DNA of 64,000 nucleotides. It comes from Plasmodiophora brassicae (lineage: Eukaryota; Endomyxa: Phytomyxea; Phytomyxea; Plasmodiophorida). Both the position numbers and the translations under genes were made by a program. Position 1 is the stretch's first letter, and the number at the start of each line of letters is the position of its first letter. The stretch is from assembly GCA_036867785.1 (NCBI GenBank), contig CP145420.1:1178001-1242000 (forward strand), in the 5' to 3' direction. Under the pieces are notes generated by a model. The model saw only the letters and a list, made by a program, of their open reading frames with translations. It was not told where the DNA came from and ran no database searches. This document shows, in pieces, positions 18,149-29,288 of the stretch.

Positions 18149-20173
18149 CTAGAAGACGTACTGGTCGACGCGCACGCTGAAGGGCGGCGTCTTGACCTGC
18201 TTGCCGGTGCGCTGGTTCCAGACCTGGAAGGCCAGCGCCTCGTGCAGCTGGTGCAGGGGCATGTCGCCCAGGGCGACCTTGTAGCCGTGCGAGATGTCGC
18301 ACGGGCGATCGCGCTGGAACTCGACCTGCGACAGGTGGCCGCGACCCTCCATGAAGATCTGCCCGATGACGACCGGCTCCGCCTGCTGCTGGTCGTAGGC
18401 GTCGGCGTCGGCGGCACCGGCACCGGCACCGGGCGGCACGGCGACAACGTCGACCCGCATGGGCGAATCCGTGCAGGGCACGTCGCAGAGCGACAGGATC
18501 ATGTGCTGGCGGATGGGTTCGGGGTAGAGTTCGACGCGGCAGGCGTCGCGCTGCTCGTCGTCGTCGGCCGCCGGTGGCATGGTCGGGGCGGGCGTCGGCG
18601 CCGGCGTCGACGCACCGTTCATCGTGAACTGCTGGATGCCCTTGCCGACCGACAGCGACGACTTGCGCCCGGGCAGCGCCGACGTGCTGGACAGGACGCG
18701 GGGCGGCGTCGACGCGTTGTGCCAGCCGTACGTGGTGCCCAGCGAGAATTGCACGGAGGCGACGGCCATGCCCGGGGCGCCCGGCCGCCCGGGCTTCACG
18801 TCCGACCACGACGTGACGTTGTGCCCGATCCCCATCAGCTTCTTGCCGTCGGTGCCGCCCAGGTCGCCGGTCGTCAGCGTGACGCCGGGGGCGGTGGCAC
18901 CGGCGCCGGCCCGCCCGCCCCGGCGCGCCGTCTGCGTCGCGGTCGGCCCAGGCAGGCCGTTGCCCTCGATCGTGCCGTCCAGGTCCTGTGTGTTGCCCGT
19001 GACGGGGACGGCGACGCCGTTCCACCCGTTCAGGGCGCCGGCCTTGCCGGGGACGCCGGCGCCCCAGCCGTCGCCGGGCGTCAGGCCCGTGTCGGCCGAC
19101 AGGACCGCCCCGGGCACGTCGTCCGTGTGCGCGTCCTGCACGCTGCTGAACGTCATGCCGACGCCGGCCAGCGCCGGCACCGACCCGTTCCCGCCCGTGT
19201 TCGCCCCCGCCAGCGTCTGGTGCGTGCGCGCCGTCATGTCCCCCTCGGTGAACGAGTCGCCGACGCGCGCCAGCCCGTGCGACATCTTCAGGCCGACGGC
19301 GCCGTGCGCCCCGGTCGTCACGTTGATCGGCGCGTTCTCGACGTGGCCGTCGACGGGCGTGCCGGCGCCGGTGGGCGTTGGCGCACCGGTGCCGGTGCCG
19401 GTGCCGGTACCGGGCGGGCGCAGGTGCGCGCCGGCGTCCTGCTCCGGGTCCCAGCGGGTCGTGTCGGCGCAGGCCTGACGTCCCGAGAAGGGCCCGCGCA
19501 TGCTGGTCAGCTGGCGGGTGGCCTCGGGCGGCAGGCGCGTGCTGGCGTCCGGGTTGTGCAGCGACCAGCGCCACCAGATGCGGTCGACGTTGGCGACGAC
19601 GGCCCAGTAGAGCGGGTCGAGCGGCGCCGTGTCCATCTGGGCGCACCCGCCGCCCACCGCGGCCAGCGCCGACTCGAACAGGTTCTCCAGCAGGATGGCC
19701 AGCAGGCCAAAGTCGAGCTGGGCGAACGCCATGCACTCGAGGTCGGCCAGCGCCTCGGTCGGGAACGGGGCGTACGGGCGCCGGTCGGCGACGTGCAGCG
19801 GGTTCGCCTCGAGCAGGCCGGCGCCGTCCTGTCCAGGGCACTGCGCGTCCAGGAACGCGGACGGGACGGCCGTCGTCGCAAAGTCCCAGTAGTGGACGGG
19901 CGCCTGCAGGGCGTCCTCCAGGCGGTGCAGGGCCTGGCGGTGCCACGGCAGGAACGCCGGCGACCCGTGCGCCGCCGTCGGGTCGCTGCCGATCTCGCGC
20001 AGCGCCCCGCTCTTCAGCACCGACGTGAAGTTGGCGCGGTACGCGGCCAGGGCCGACGCCGACAGCGACGTCACCGACTGGCGCCGCCCGGCGAACGACG
20101 CGTCAGCAGGGGCGGCGCCCAGCAGCAGCAGCAGCAGGGCGCCCAGCACAGCAACGACGGATGGGCGTTGCAT
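18149..20173 (-). CDS. Secreted tyrosinase-like protein, apparently lacking the copper-B site
   Basis: A 674-residue single-exon protein with a clear signal peptide (leucine run, residues 7-20). The tyrosinase fold is marked by AAHGSPAFLPWHR (copper-A His 2 and His 3), the NPLH segment, and DPLYWAVVANVDRIWWRW, which corresponds to the family's DPxFFLHHANVDRxWW. Here the HH is replaced by VV, and the upstream HNxxH of copper-B corresponds to ENLFE. The first copper-A histidine is also not evident. The enzyme is therefore probably inactive as a phenoloxidase, or an unrelated role has been taken on. A Gly/Thr/Pro-rich linker follows, then a long C-terminal part with an Asp/Gln-containing stretch and a last domain (FQVWNQRTGKQV...FSVRVDQYVF) of the type that ends fungal tyrosinases. 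It may be a structural or storage protein. Confidence 0.75.
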   Translation of the reverse strand: MQRPSVVAVLGALLLLLLGAAPADASFAGRRQSVTSLSASALAAYRANFTSVLKSGALREIGSDPTAAHGSPAFLPWHRQALHRLEDALQAPVHYWDFATTAVPSAFLDAQCPGQDGAGLLEANPLHVADRRPYAPFPTEALADLECMAFAQLDFGLLAILLENLFESALAAVGGGCAQMDTAPLDPLYWAVVANVDRIWWRWSLHNPDASTRLPPEATRQLTSMRGPFSGRQACADTTRWDPEQDAGAHLRPPGTGTGTGTGAPTPTGAGTPVDGHVENAPINVTTGAHGAVGLKMSHGLARVGDSFTEGDMTARTHQTLAGANTGGNGSVPALAGVGMTFSSVQDAHTDDVPGAVLSADTGLTPGDGWGAGVPGKAGALNGWNGVAVPVTGNTQDLDGTIEGNGLPGPTATQTARRGGRAGAGATAPGVTLTTGDLGGTDGKKLMGIGHNVTSWSDVKPGRPGAPGMAVASVQFSLGTTYGWHNASTPPRVLSSTSALPGRKSSLSVGKGIQQFTMNGASTPAPTPAPTMPPAADDDEQRDACRVELYPEPIRQHMILSLCDVPCTDSPMRVDVVAVPPGAGAGAADADAYDQQQAEPVVIGQIFMEGRGHLSQVEFQRDRPCDISHGYKVALGDMPLHQLHEALAFQVWNQRTGKQVKTPPFSVRVDQYVF

Positions 20174-21270
20174 GTGAGCGTGTGTGTCTGTCGATGTGTT
20201 GGATGGTGTGGTGCGGCGACCCAGTCGACGACGAACCGGGTGCGCGTGATTTTCGTTCTGGGATCGGCGGCGACCTGCGCGGCCGGATGCCCCTGGCCCA
20301 CACCGGGCCGTGACGTCACGGGCGAGGAATCACGGTGCCGGCCAGTGATGTCACGCCCCGCCCTCGGGTGTTGGCCGCATGTCGTGCGTCTGCGGCGGAA
20401 CACCTGCCATCGTTATCCGGGTGTACCCACTACAGGCTGAAGTGCGATCATCTCCTGGCCATGTTCTTGTCAAGCCACGTGGACAAGAAGAGCGGTACGC
20501 ATGCGGAAGCAAGCGCGTCAGCTGGCCAAAGCGTTGCAGGTTCTGTCATCATTTTAGAAACACAGTACCGGGTGTGTTACTTCCACCTGCTGACGGACGT
20601 CGTACCGGCTTCCAATGTGAACGCGTACGAAGACCTATTGTAATCTCTCTACCGTATAGGTTTGGAGAAAACGCACCGGAGATATCGCAAGTTCTGCAGG
20701 ATATCTACGACATGCATTTCACGTTTGTCCTGCTCGTCTTCGTTAAGAAGATCGCCCGAGCCACGAACGTATGGCGCACGTGAGGCGACGCCGGCGATCG
20801 GTTTGCCACCTACTTCCTGAGCTCTTCGTGCCCGGAAATCGCACACAGGCAGCGTATTCTGACGATGGTCCGTGTGGCATACGGGCGTCGGTGTATGCTC
20901 AACAAACAAGGGCGTTGAGCAATTCAACGGCGAGTTTGGAAAGGTAATGGCTGGCCCTCTTGTAAGCAAATACAATAACTGATGTGAATTATGCAGGATG
21001 CGACGGAAAGGAAGCGCCTATGCATATTCCCATGTGGATCCTGGCGGCCGCGAATCTGATTCATCGCAATTGCCTGTACAATTTGCTGCAGAGTTCGCCC
21101 CGACCAAGGCGATGCTCAGTCATTGGGCATCCCTTGACCGCGCCGGCGTGTTCGACATCCGCCGCGGGCGTCCCGACGGTGAACAGTGAGCTTATGTCGT
21201 AATGATATGGTAGGACTTCAATGAACGCGACATGGCGGACTGTTCAGAATATGCACGTTGGAGGTAGATA
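20174..21270. other. Non-coding spacer, no gene recognised
   Basis: Over 1 kb between the tyrosinase-like gene and the hairpin. GC content is lower than in the genes around it. Short open frames exist on both strands, but none shows a protein-like pattern, and no RNA gene was recognised. Confidence 0.4.
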
Positions 21271-21418
21271 GTCCTACGCGGGACCATGAAGCATTACGAG
21301 CATTTCGAACGTGTCGTTATGCCGGTCGAAGGTTGGCAAACCCTAAGCCAACCTTCGTCTGGCATAACGACACGTTCGAAATTAAATGCTCGTAATGCTT
21401 CATGGCCCCGCGTAGGAC
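21271..21418. repeat. 148-base near-perfect hairpin (foldback)
   Basis: The arms begin gtcctacgcggg and end cccgcgtaggac. They pair over almost their whole length (about 70 bases each) around a small loop near caaaccctaag, with a five-base bulge (aatta) near 21380 and two or three mismatches. Such near-perfect foldbacks are typical of a young foldback or MITE-like element, or a hairpin RNA precursor. No coding capacity. Confidence 0.9.
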
Positions 21419-21836
21419 TAAGCTCTCGGTCCAGCTGAAGGGCAAGGACAACTTCCTGGTTTGGGCGTCGTCATGCCAACGACCTGCACGACGCGGCAGC
21501 GGTTGAGCGCCGGCCGGGGTGCGCGATTGACAAACCGCCCGACAGGAGCGACCTGACCACGGATCGGTAGGTTGGGCTTCTTTAGGGCCGCAATGATATG
21601 TACACAACATCCGAACTTATCAGCCAACGCACAGGGGCACCTGCGCGTTGGCTCATAGGGGGCGCGATATTAACTGACTGCCCGACAGGAGCTACTTGGC
21701 CGGGTATCGGAAGGTTGTGCAACTAGGGACCATCGGCAAACTGCTGGCGACCTACACGACGCTGACGGTTGAGTTGGAGCCGCAACGCTCCGCGCGCGGG
21801 TGCGGAGTGTGAAGTCTACGCACTTTGCCACATAGG

Positions 21837-22130
21837 CTAAGGTGGGATGCGCCAGTCTCTGGGTAGGGCGTACCAGTTTCTGGGTCGATAGCACCAGTAC
21901 TGGCTGGGTGGAATAGCACCAGTCTCTGGGTGGAGTGCACCAGTCTCTGGGTGGGGTGCACCAGTCTCTGGGTGAAGTACCCCAGGTTTTGGGTGGAGTG
22001 CACCAGCTTCTGGGTGCTGAATCCCAATTGGGCACCGCGCGACCTGTTTGGGTGAAAAGTCTGGATGTTGCATCCCAGGCTCTAGGTGCGAAGTACCAAA
22101 TATTGGGTACCCCAACCTTTTCGTCGGTTT
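21837..22130. repeat. 21-base minisatellite, about a dozen units
   Basis: The unit is close to caccagtctctgggtggagtg and is cleanest at 21919-21980; outer units diverge and vary in length. Because 21 is a multiple of three the array stays open in two minus-strand frames (repeats like HPETGAL and STQRLVH), but no flanking protein domain is attached, so I treat it as non-coding. From 21419 to 21836 I see no gene. Confidence 0.85.
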
Positions 22131-22169
22131 CGCTATATGGCTGCGCGTTCTGTATTTGAATACATAGCG

Positions 22170-22200
22170 ACGACGACGACGAACGACGGCGACGACGACG
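22170..22200. repeat. cga/gac trinucleotide run in the BBS7 3' region
   Basis: A short interrupted run of cgacga and gacgac repeats just downstream of the BBS7 stop. The same motif recurs in many introns and linkers in the window. Confidence 0.6.
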
Positions 22201-22204
22201 ACAA

Positions 22205-25200
22205 CTAGTGGATTGCGTTGAAGACCGCGGTGACCTGGTCGTAGTCGAATGCGACCAGGGCGTGCTGCAGGTCGGGCAGGCGCTGCTGGACGGGGCGGCC
22301 CAGCAGGCGGTGCACGTCGACGAACAGGTCGGTGAGCATCGTGCGCAGGAAGTCCAGGTGGCGCGGCGCCACGGCCACGTCGCGCTGGATGTCGTCCGCG
22401 TGCGCCAGGATGTCGACGTACTCGGGCGACAGGTACCGCAGGCAGGCGTCCTCGCCCTGCACAGACGCGCGATCAGCGAACCGATGCCCGGGGGCGTCAA
22501 CGGGCGCAGGCCGCTGGCGTGCGCACCTCCTGCGTCACGATCTCCTTCAGGGCGGCCACCTTGCCGACCTTGGACGCCAGCGACGTGTGGCACCGGACCT
22601 TAGGGCCGATACGCTCGACGAGCGACATGACGGACGACGCGTCTAGGTCGACGTCCATCGTGAACGGCACCTTGGCGAGCGTGGCTTCCTGCCCAGGAAC
22701 GTGTCGATCAGTACGAGTCCGGGGCACGCCTCCACCCGGGACGCACCTTGGAGATCACCTCCCGGATGATGGAGATCGTGCTACAGGAATCGGACGTGAA
22801 CGTCGCCTCGCCCTTCCTGCACAGCAGACCCCGTCATCAATCAGGCAGGCAGTGGGCGACCTGGCGCTGCCGGCGACGTACTGGTACTGGCAGGTCAGGT
22901 GCGACCCGAGGAACACGTTGCGGTACGTCAGGCGCACGTCCGACTGCGACACGTGCCCGGACACGTCGGGCAGGCACTGTCCCACCCAGCCGTGCATCTG
23001 GGTGCGCTCCCGTTAGACAGCGTGCCTTCACCGTCCGCGCGTGCCGCCCGTACCTGGGCCAGCGTGAACGACCCGCGGAATCGGATGCTGTTCATGGCGA
23101 ACTTGGACGGCGGCAGGGACGGCACCTTCTCGTGCAGCGACAACGGCTTGATCGGTATCGTGACGGTCTGCACGTGTTACGCGTGAGCGGGTGTGCGGGT
23201 GCGGGGGGCGGTCTGTGGGGACCCAGGGCACCCATGGACGCACCTGGGCAGTCTTTGGGTACAACTTCGGTATGATGCAGATCCTCAGGTCGCCGGACCG
23301 CCCTTCCAGCGTCCTGATCTGCAGGGTGGCGCGATTGCAGGAGTCCACCGGGCGCAGCGTCGCCAGCATCTCGCCCTCTGGTGCCACCGCCCCGATTAGA
23401 GCAACCCGTAAACGCTGTGCCGCCCGTCCGGCCGGTTACCATGGTCGCTGGGCGACGTGCTGACGATGGCCGACGAATTCAGGATCATCACTGATCGCAG
23501 CAGCTGTCACCGAACAGGGGGGCACAACGCTGCCGAGCGTTGCGTTGCGTACCGGTGACATCGGATCTCAGGGCGACGACGTCGATGGGCATCTCGATCT
23601 CGATGGCCAGGACGTAGGCGCCCAGGTCGGGATCCAGGCGGAACGTCTGCTGCACGTGGAACTGCGTCTCGACGGCCACCAGCTCGTTGCTCTGCTGCTG
23701 GTACGCCGCCCGCCTGCCGTTCAGCTGCTTCGTCACGTCGTCGAGCTGCGCCCTGACGGCGGCGATCTCGGCGGCCAGGCGCGGGTCGCCGCCTGCGCCC
23801 GCCTGCAAAGGTGCCGCGCTTGACGATGCGCTTCGCAGCAGCGGGCCCGCGCCGATGATGCTCGGCGTGCGCTTGGACGACGACGACGACGACGGGTCGG
23901 TCGTGCGGGACGGCGCCCGGCGCAGCAGGGTGACGGCGCCGTCGTACGTGACGACAACGACCTCGTGGAAGGCCACGGACGTGATGTGCCCGGCGTCCAG
24001 GGCGCTGATCGACCCCGGGAACACGGTCCTGTACGCCGGGATCAGCGTCGACCCTGTAAAAGATGGCCACGTGCGCACACGCCCCTGGTCAGTGCACACG
24101 GGCGCGCGTCGGCGTCGCTGTACGTACCCGTCGTGCCGTTCTCCCACGTGTACACGGCGACGGTGCCGCAATCGAACCCCACGACGACGTCGTCGCCGCC
24201 CGTCTGCACATCGGGCACGCGCAGCGACGATCAGTGGCGGCGAGGACAACGGGTGCGCGACACCGACGTTGCTGAGGTCGGTGTGCGTCATGCAGGTGAC
24301 GGCGCCGTGCCGGGTCTCGAACAGGAAGTCCTGGCGCAGGAGCGTGCCGCCCGCGCCCATCAGCACCTGACCTGCAACACGCCCATGTTCGCATGCTGTG
24401 CAAGCCGACCGGTGTCAGGCACCTACCTAGCTGGCCGCGCGACGTCCCGAACAGGATGCGCCGCACGCCCCTGTAGACCGAGTCGCCGTCCAACGCCGTT
24501 CCTGTTGTCGTTGCCGTCGACACGGGCGCCTCGTACGACCCTGGGCACGCGCATGGTCACCATGACGACCACCTGGGAGGGGGTGGGATCATCTGCGGGG
24601 GTGGCGTACCTGGCGTCGGGTACGCCATCACCTGGGTGACCGGGGCGCAGACGGCCATTTCGCTGACCAGGTTCGCACCTGATCAAGTACGCACGTCGCC
24701 CCCAGGGAGGGGGCGGGCACCGGTCAGTACGCCCCATCCGCCGCACGACGCCCCAACCGGGTTTACCATTGACGACGCGGATGTGGCTGTCCTGGCAGGC
24801 CAGGACCGCGAGCAGGGCCGGCGGGGACGCGCCGTCGGCGTCAAACTCGATCGTGAAGTGGTTGATGACGTCGTCGCACATGAAGAAGGCGGTGTCGACG
24901 CAGTTGTCGAACCGGTTCAGGACGTATTCGCCCGACGCCCATATCGTGACGTTGTCGACGACCATGTGCCGGATGTCCTGGACGCGACGCGTTCGGTGGG
25001 TGACACGGACGACACCGACGACGACGACGACGGGCACCTACCTCGTTCAGCGTCGTCGCGAACTTGAAGAACTCCTTGCCGTTCTTCTTCACGCCGACGA
25101 CCGTGTGCCCGTAGGCGATGAACACCTTGTCCTTGTGCGCCCGGGGCCCGCCCAGCGCCAACGCCGTCACCTCGCGTTCGCCCGGCGGCGTCCTGAAGAT

Positions 25201-25452
25201 GTGCTGTGGCAGAGGGTGCACGTGTTTAGCGGGCCGCCAGGCATGGTGGAAATCGGGGGCGGGCGCGCCTGTGTGCCCGGGACGCACCTCGACATTGGCT
25301 GGATTCGTCAGACGCCAGCAGGCGACGACCCCGGCCCGGTCGCCGGCCACCACCTTCTGCTCCTTGTGGGCCGCCGATGGCAGGACAGCCATGGCGTTGC
25401 GCACGGCCGACGACGCCTGCCCGACGGCGCATGGCGTCTGCTGGATATCCAT
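22205..25452 (-). CDS. BBS7: BBS7, BBSome subunit for ciliary membrane trafficking
   Basis: BBS7 is part of the octameric BBSome that carries membrane proteins out of cilia. The gene has about ten exons. N-terminal beta-propeller segments match human BBS7 in order: KVVAGDRAGVVACW, DKVFIAYG...VVGVKKNGKEFFKF, LLAVLACQDSHIRVVNG and RILFGTSRGQLG. A coiled coil (about 23680-23790: IAAVRAQLDDVTKQL) is followed by the appendage domain (IPKLYPKTAQVR, IPIKPLSLHEKV, GSFTLAQV), and then TYRNVFLGS, HTSLASKVGKVAALKEIV and the C-terminal helical part (HLDFLRTMLTDLFVDV). A 105-base intron near 25200-25290 joins NPANVE to HIFRTPPGE. The start ATG at 25452 aligns with the usual first strand; a frame extends upstream to 25539. 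Exon borders were placed only where protein similarity continues. Confidence 0.88.
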
Positions 25453-25761
25453 CCGGCGATGCACGCCAACCGTCCCCAGGGGGCAGCGCGCGCCCGATTC
25501 GGCAACGTGTGGTGGCGATCGACGACGAGTGTGACTCACAGAGAGAGGCGGAGGGCGGCCACCTGCCTAGAGGCGCCCGCCGCTCGGGTCGTACCGTGCC
25601 CTGGTAACGGGGCGGGCGGCTGATACATGCACCCGAACGTGACGAGGGCGACTCTCCAGCGTATCGCCGGACGCTGACGTGCCCTGCCTGATGGACGGAA
25701 CCGTGGCGAGCGTATCACGTGTTTAGTGCTGAGCGAAACGAGCAGGTGCGCGCCCCGGTCG
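25453..25761. other. Spacer between BBS7 and the surface-protein array
   Basis: About 300 bases holding the BBS7 promoter and the 3' end of array copy 1. No coding signal is seen. Confidence 0.4.
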
Positions 25762-28624
25762 TCAGTCGGCGACATTGGCCATGGCTTCGTCGGACGTCAG
25801 CGTGGCATCGTCGAGCTCGGTCACCATCCCATGTGGACTGCGCCCCGGCAGGACGCGGGCAGGCATGGGCGCCAGCGTGTCGTTGTCGTCCGTCGTGGAC
25901 GACGACGACCATGTCGTGGCGGCCGCCTGGGGCGTCGTTGTTGGCGACGTCCTCCAGTGCCATGGCCGCTTCTGCCAGGCGTGATCCGGTTGTCGTCGCT
26001 GATCATCGAACGCCGCCGAGGCGCCGCCCGACGACACCAGACTGCTGATCGCGAACGTCGGGAAGGGCGCCGGCTGCTGCTGCTGCTGCTGCTGCTGCTG
26101 GGGCATCGTGTAGGGCGCCAGGACGGCTCCCGGCTGGGCGTACGCCGGGTACCGCTCCGGCGAGTACGCCACCGCCGTCAGCGGTTGAACGGGGTGCATG
26201 GTCGCCGGCGATGTCATGAACGACCGCAGTACTGGAGCGGGCGATGAGCCGTGGGCCGGGCGCTGACGCCGACCGACGTAGGCGATGGCGAGCAGGAGCA
26301 CGAGCAGGACGCCGACCAGCGTGGTCAGTAGCATCGCCGTGAACGTCCATGATGCCAGGAGCGACGGTGACGACGTCCCGCCAGGCCCTGGTCTGTTGGC
26401 GTCGGTCGCCGGCTGGAGGCAGGTCTGCGGGTCGGCCGTCGCCGGGCCGAATACGCCCAGCGAGCACTGCCGCAGGTCGACCAGGTCGACGCGAGCCCGC
26501 ACGTTCGGGTCAATGGTCGCCGTCAGCCGGTCCAGGATCAGGTCGGCGTACAGCGTCGTCGAGGCCGGCGCGGCGAACGCGTTGACCAGGGCGACGGCCA
26601 CGTTGGCCATCTCGGTCAGGTTGCCCGGCGATGCCGTCGGCAACAGCAGGAACGTGATCGTCGACTGGTCGGCGTTGGCCGTCAGGTGCACGCCCGTGAA
26701 CCGTGTCGCTGGCAGGCCCGTCGACAGGGCCAGGGCGCGGATGAGGTCGCGCGGCAGGGCCACGTTGACCTCGCTGGAGGTGTACGTGGACGTGCCCAGG
26801 CGTGCCGCCACCGTGAACCTGGTCAGAACACACAAATCGTCAGCACGGCGTACACTGGCCGGAACGCCCTGACTTGCGAACGTGTCTTACTGGCAGGCTT
26901 TGAACACCGCCCCGATGGGCAGCGTCGCGTACGACGGCGTCGGCGTCGTTGTCGTCGTGGCGACCGCGACTGTGGCCTTTCGTGACGCCGATCGGATTGC
27001 GATACCGTTCCTGGCCCGGGAGGCGAGCGTGGTCGAAGCGGGTCTCGGTTGCTGCTGGGAATATCGGGGTCTGGCCAGGGTGCCCGTTCGACCAGCTGGG
27101 CTGGCGGATCCGGGCAGAGGGTACGGGGACATGGCCGACGACGACGTCGACGAGCCCTGACCGACGCCCCTAATGTTCCGTATGGAGAACCATTTCCATT
27201 CGGTCTGCTGGGCGCTGTCCACTGGACCCGTCAGCGACAGCGTGCACGTCTGCGCCAGAGCGTGTCGCCCGTCAGGTGATCGGATCAGCGGTACACGCGT
27301 GGCACACGTGGGTACGTGCTGACCTTGCCGGGCGTGATCAGGTTGGCAGTGTATCCCGGGTAACTGCCCTGATCCGAGTAATTGCACGGGTACGTGGACG
27401 GCGTGAACGGATCAACCGTGGGCCAGTCATTGGCGTCGGTACGGGTCAGGACCTGCTGCCACGTCCCTGGACGGTCGCCAGGAGTCAGCTACCGTCGGGT
27501 CTCCCGGCGAACGCAGACGACGGCCGGGGGGCTGACCTCCGTTGACACCTTCTGTGTAGTCCACGTACAGGTCGACCTGGACAGTGCTGGCGACATGCGC
27601 GTCAGACTAACGATGCCCACCTCTCCGGCCGCGGCCGCTTCGGGGCGCAGCGTACCTTCGGTTGGAGGCGCTGCGCACGACCATTTTCAGGCCGACGAAC
27701 TTGTCCACCAATGCGGAATAGGGAATGGATGATGCCGCCGTCCTGATCGTCTTCGACTACGCAGGGTAAACAGCAACGACCGCAGCGACGCGTCAGAGGC
27801 AAGGTACAGACGGGCCGGACGTGGTACAGAGATCCCCATACATAGTAACTTTGCAGGTATCGTTTCTGAAGGGCGAACTGTCTGTGGACATTGCATCTGT
27901 GTCAGTCGAGCAATATCGGGTGGCACCGGCCATGCGCGTATCGACACCGACCTGGACTGGAAGTACGCCTTCACCACGTAACATCGGAAGGAGCACGGAT
28001 CTGACCACGTCATGAGATGTCGAAGTATTCGCGTCCGGCTGCCTGGCCGGCGTTGGTCGCAACGCTGTACCGGAAGTGGATCCGCCGCCAAAGCGCGCCT
28101 GAAGGGTGAGTGCGCTGAACGACGTTCCGTTGAGACCGCCTGGACTTCGAGCGTATGCCGTCAGTTCGACGTCCGCCCACCCGTACTTCGTGTTCGTGAC
28201 GGAAAACTCTGGCCCACCTGTGCCGTTGCCATCAGGTCACCACATGCATATCGCAGTAAATGAGACGGTGATAATCTGCAATACCCGAGAGCGTCAAGAC
28301 GCCTCTGGCCAGCGTTGCCAGCCCAGTCCCGCGCAGAAGGGACCGGCTGTCCACCGGGTCTACGCCGCTGGACGCTATGGACCGGTTCGTTGTCCACGAT
28401 GCGTACCAGGACATGTCGTCGTTCACCGTCGGGTACAGCATTCGTATTCCGTCTGGACCCAGCGACCTGCTTGCTGTTGCTGCCGCTCCAGTCGACCGGA
28501 CGCCTATTGCACTGGTTCTCCCCAGGGCACCTGTCATCGCAGTGCCAACGAGCAGGACCACTGTGAACGCGGCCTGCAGATCAAACCGTGGCATGACGTC
28601 GATAACGCTGCCTCCTCTTTGCAT
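25762..28624 (-). CDS. Surface protein array, copy 1: secreted ectodomain, one TM, Pro/Gln tail
   Basis: I do not recognise a named family. At least six exons. The N-terminus (MQRGGSVIDVMPRF) is followed by a hydrophobic signal segment (AAFTVVLLVGTAMTGAL). The first ectodomain has GPDGIRMLYPTVNDDMSWY, KYGWADVELTAYARSPGG and, near the end, WKWFSIRNI. The combination VEVTVYAR...VGLKMVVRSA...FSIRNI resembles ConA-like lectin/glycan-binding domains; this is inference. A second unit in the 3' exon (LPRDLIRALALSTGLPATR...DQSTITFLLLPT) resembles a small alpha/beta domain common beside the membrane in protist surface proteins. One TM helix (MLLTTLVGVLLVLLLAIAYV) and a tail with nine glutamines follow, ending DEAMANVAD. 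Copy 1 is closest to copy 2. Confidence 0.7.
26073..26100 (-). repeat. CAG repeat coding nine glutamines in array copy 1
   Basis: Nine CAG codons on the coding (minus) strand in the cytoplasmic tail. Copy 2 has only three glutamines at the matching place, so the tract length has changed since duplication. Confidence 0.9.
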
Positions 28625-29263
28625 CGTATACCGAACCCCGATTACACATGCGTAAGCGGGTGGGGTACGATCACTGGCCTCCCGATCGATCCATATAGCA
28701 CGCCGATAGCCAACCTGTGTTTCATCCACAATCCTGAGAGCGTCCCGTGCATATAGGCATGCTGTTCCATCTGATGGTCCCCGGCATCGTCCGAACATAA
28801 AGAGTGATCGGTACATGTCCTGGCGTTATTCTCCAATGCACATCGGGAGTCACTCATGGCAGCCATGTGCCGATGACGTGGTCGAGTACTGGTTCGCGTG
28901 CTCGTGGTCGATGCGGGGGCCTCGTAGTCAGGGGCGCCCACAGTCGACGACTATGTCTTCCTATACGAAGGCAATAGGAGCCAGGCCCGCGCCTCTCTCT
29001 CGTATACACGAAGTACGACTGGCCGAGGGCATCGGGCGCATCGCAGGAGCAGTCCTGGCCTGCAAGATGATACCTTATCGCGACGTACAGAACTCGTATC
29101 TGAATATATAGAGCGTGCGTCGCGACAATGTCCAGTCCTGGACGCAGCCGACAACTGTGGATGCCCCACGCCCTTGTTGAAGCCACGGTACACACGCGAA
29201 CCTGACTCAGGGGCGACTGCCGAACCTGTTTAGTGCTGTGCCAGCGAGGTGCCGGCCCCGTCG
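28625..29263. repeat. Intergenic part of the duplication unit, upstream of copy 1
   Basis: The sequence is homologous to 32071-32486: for example the stretch cctcctatacgaaggcaata-type sequence near 28955 recurs near 32250, and bases near 28640-28735 match 32080-32170. The spacer was therefore copied together with the gene. No independent gene is seen. Confidence 0.7.
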
Positions 29264-29288
29264 TCAGTCGGCGACACTGGCCATGGCG

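Noticed and set aside
17229-19946. Minus-strand 905-codon open frame
   Set aside because: Arg/Ala/Gly/Pro-rich composition of an out-of-frame reading; it covers the SAC3 gene antisense and the tyrosinase-like gene in a wrong frame.
18080-20440. Plus-strand 786-codon open frame
   Set aside because: Antisense shadow of the tyrosinase-like gene in very GC-rich DNA, where stops are rare; no domain is visible.
21335-21350. Telomere-like ccctaa in the hairpin loop
   Set aside because: A single copy; telomeric repeats would occur in tandem.
21430-21480. Short stretch reading LKGKDNFLVWAS, like the start of a Copia-type Gag
   Set aside because: Only about 12 residues, no continuation and no neighbouring element parts.
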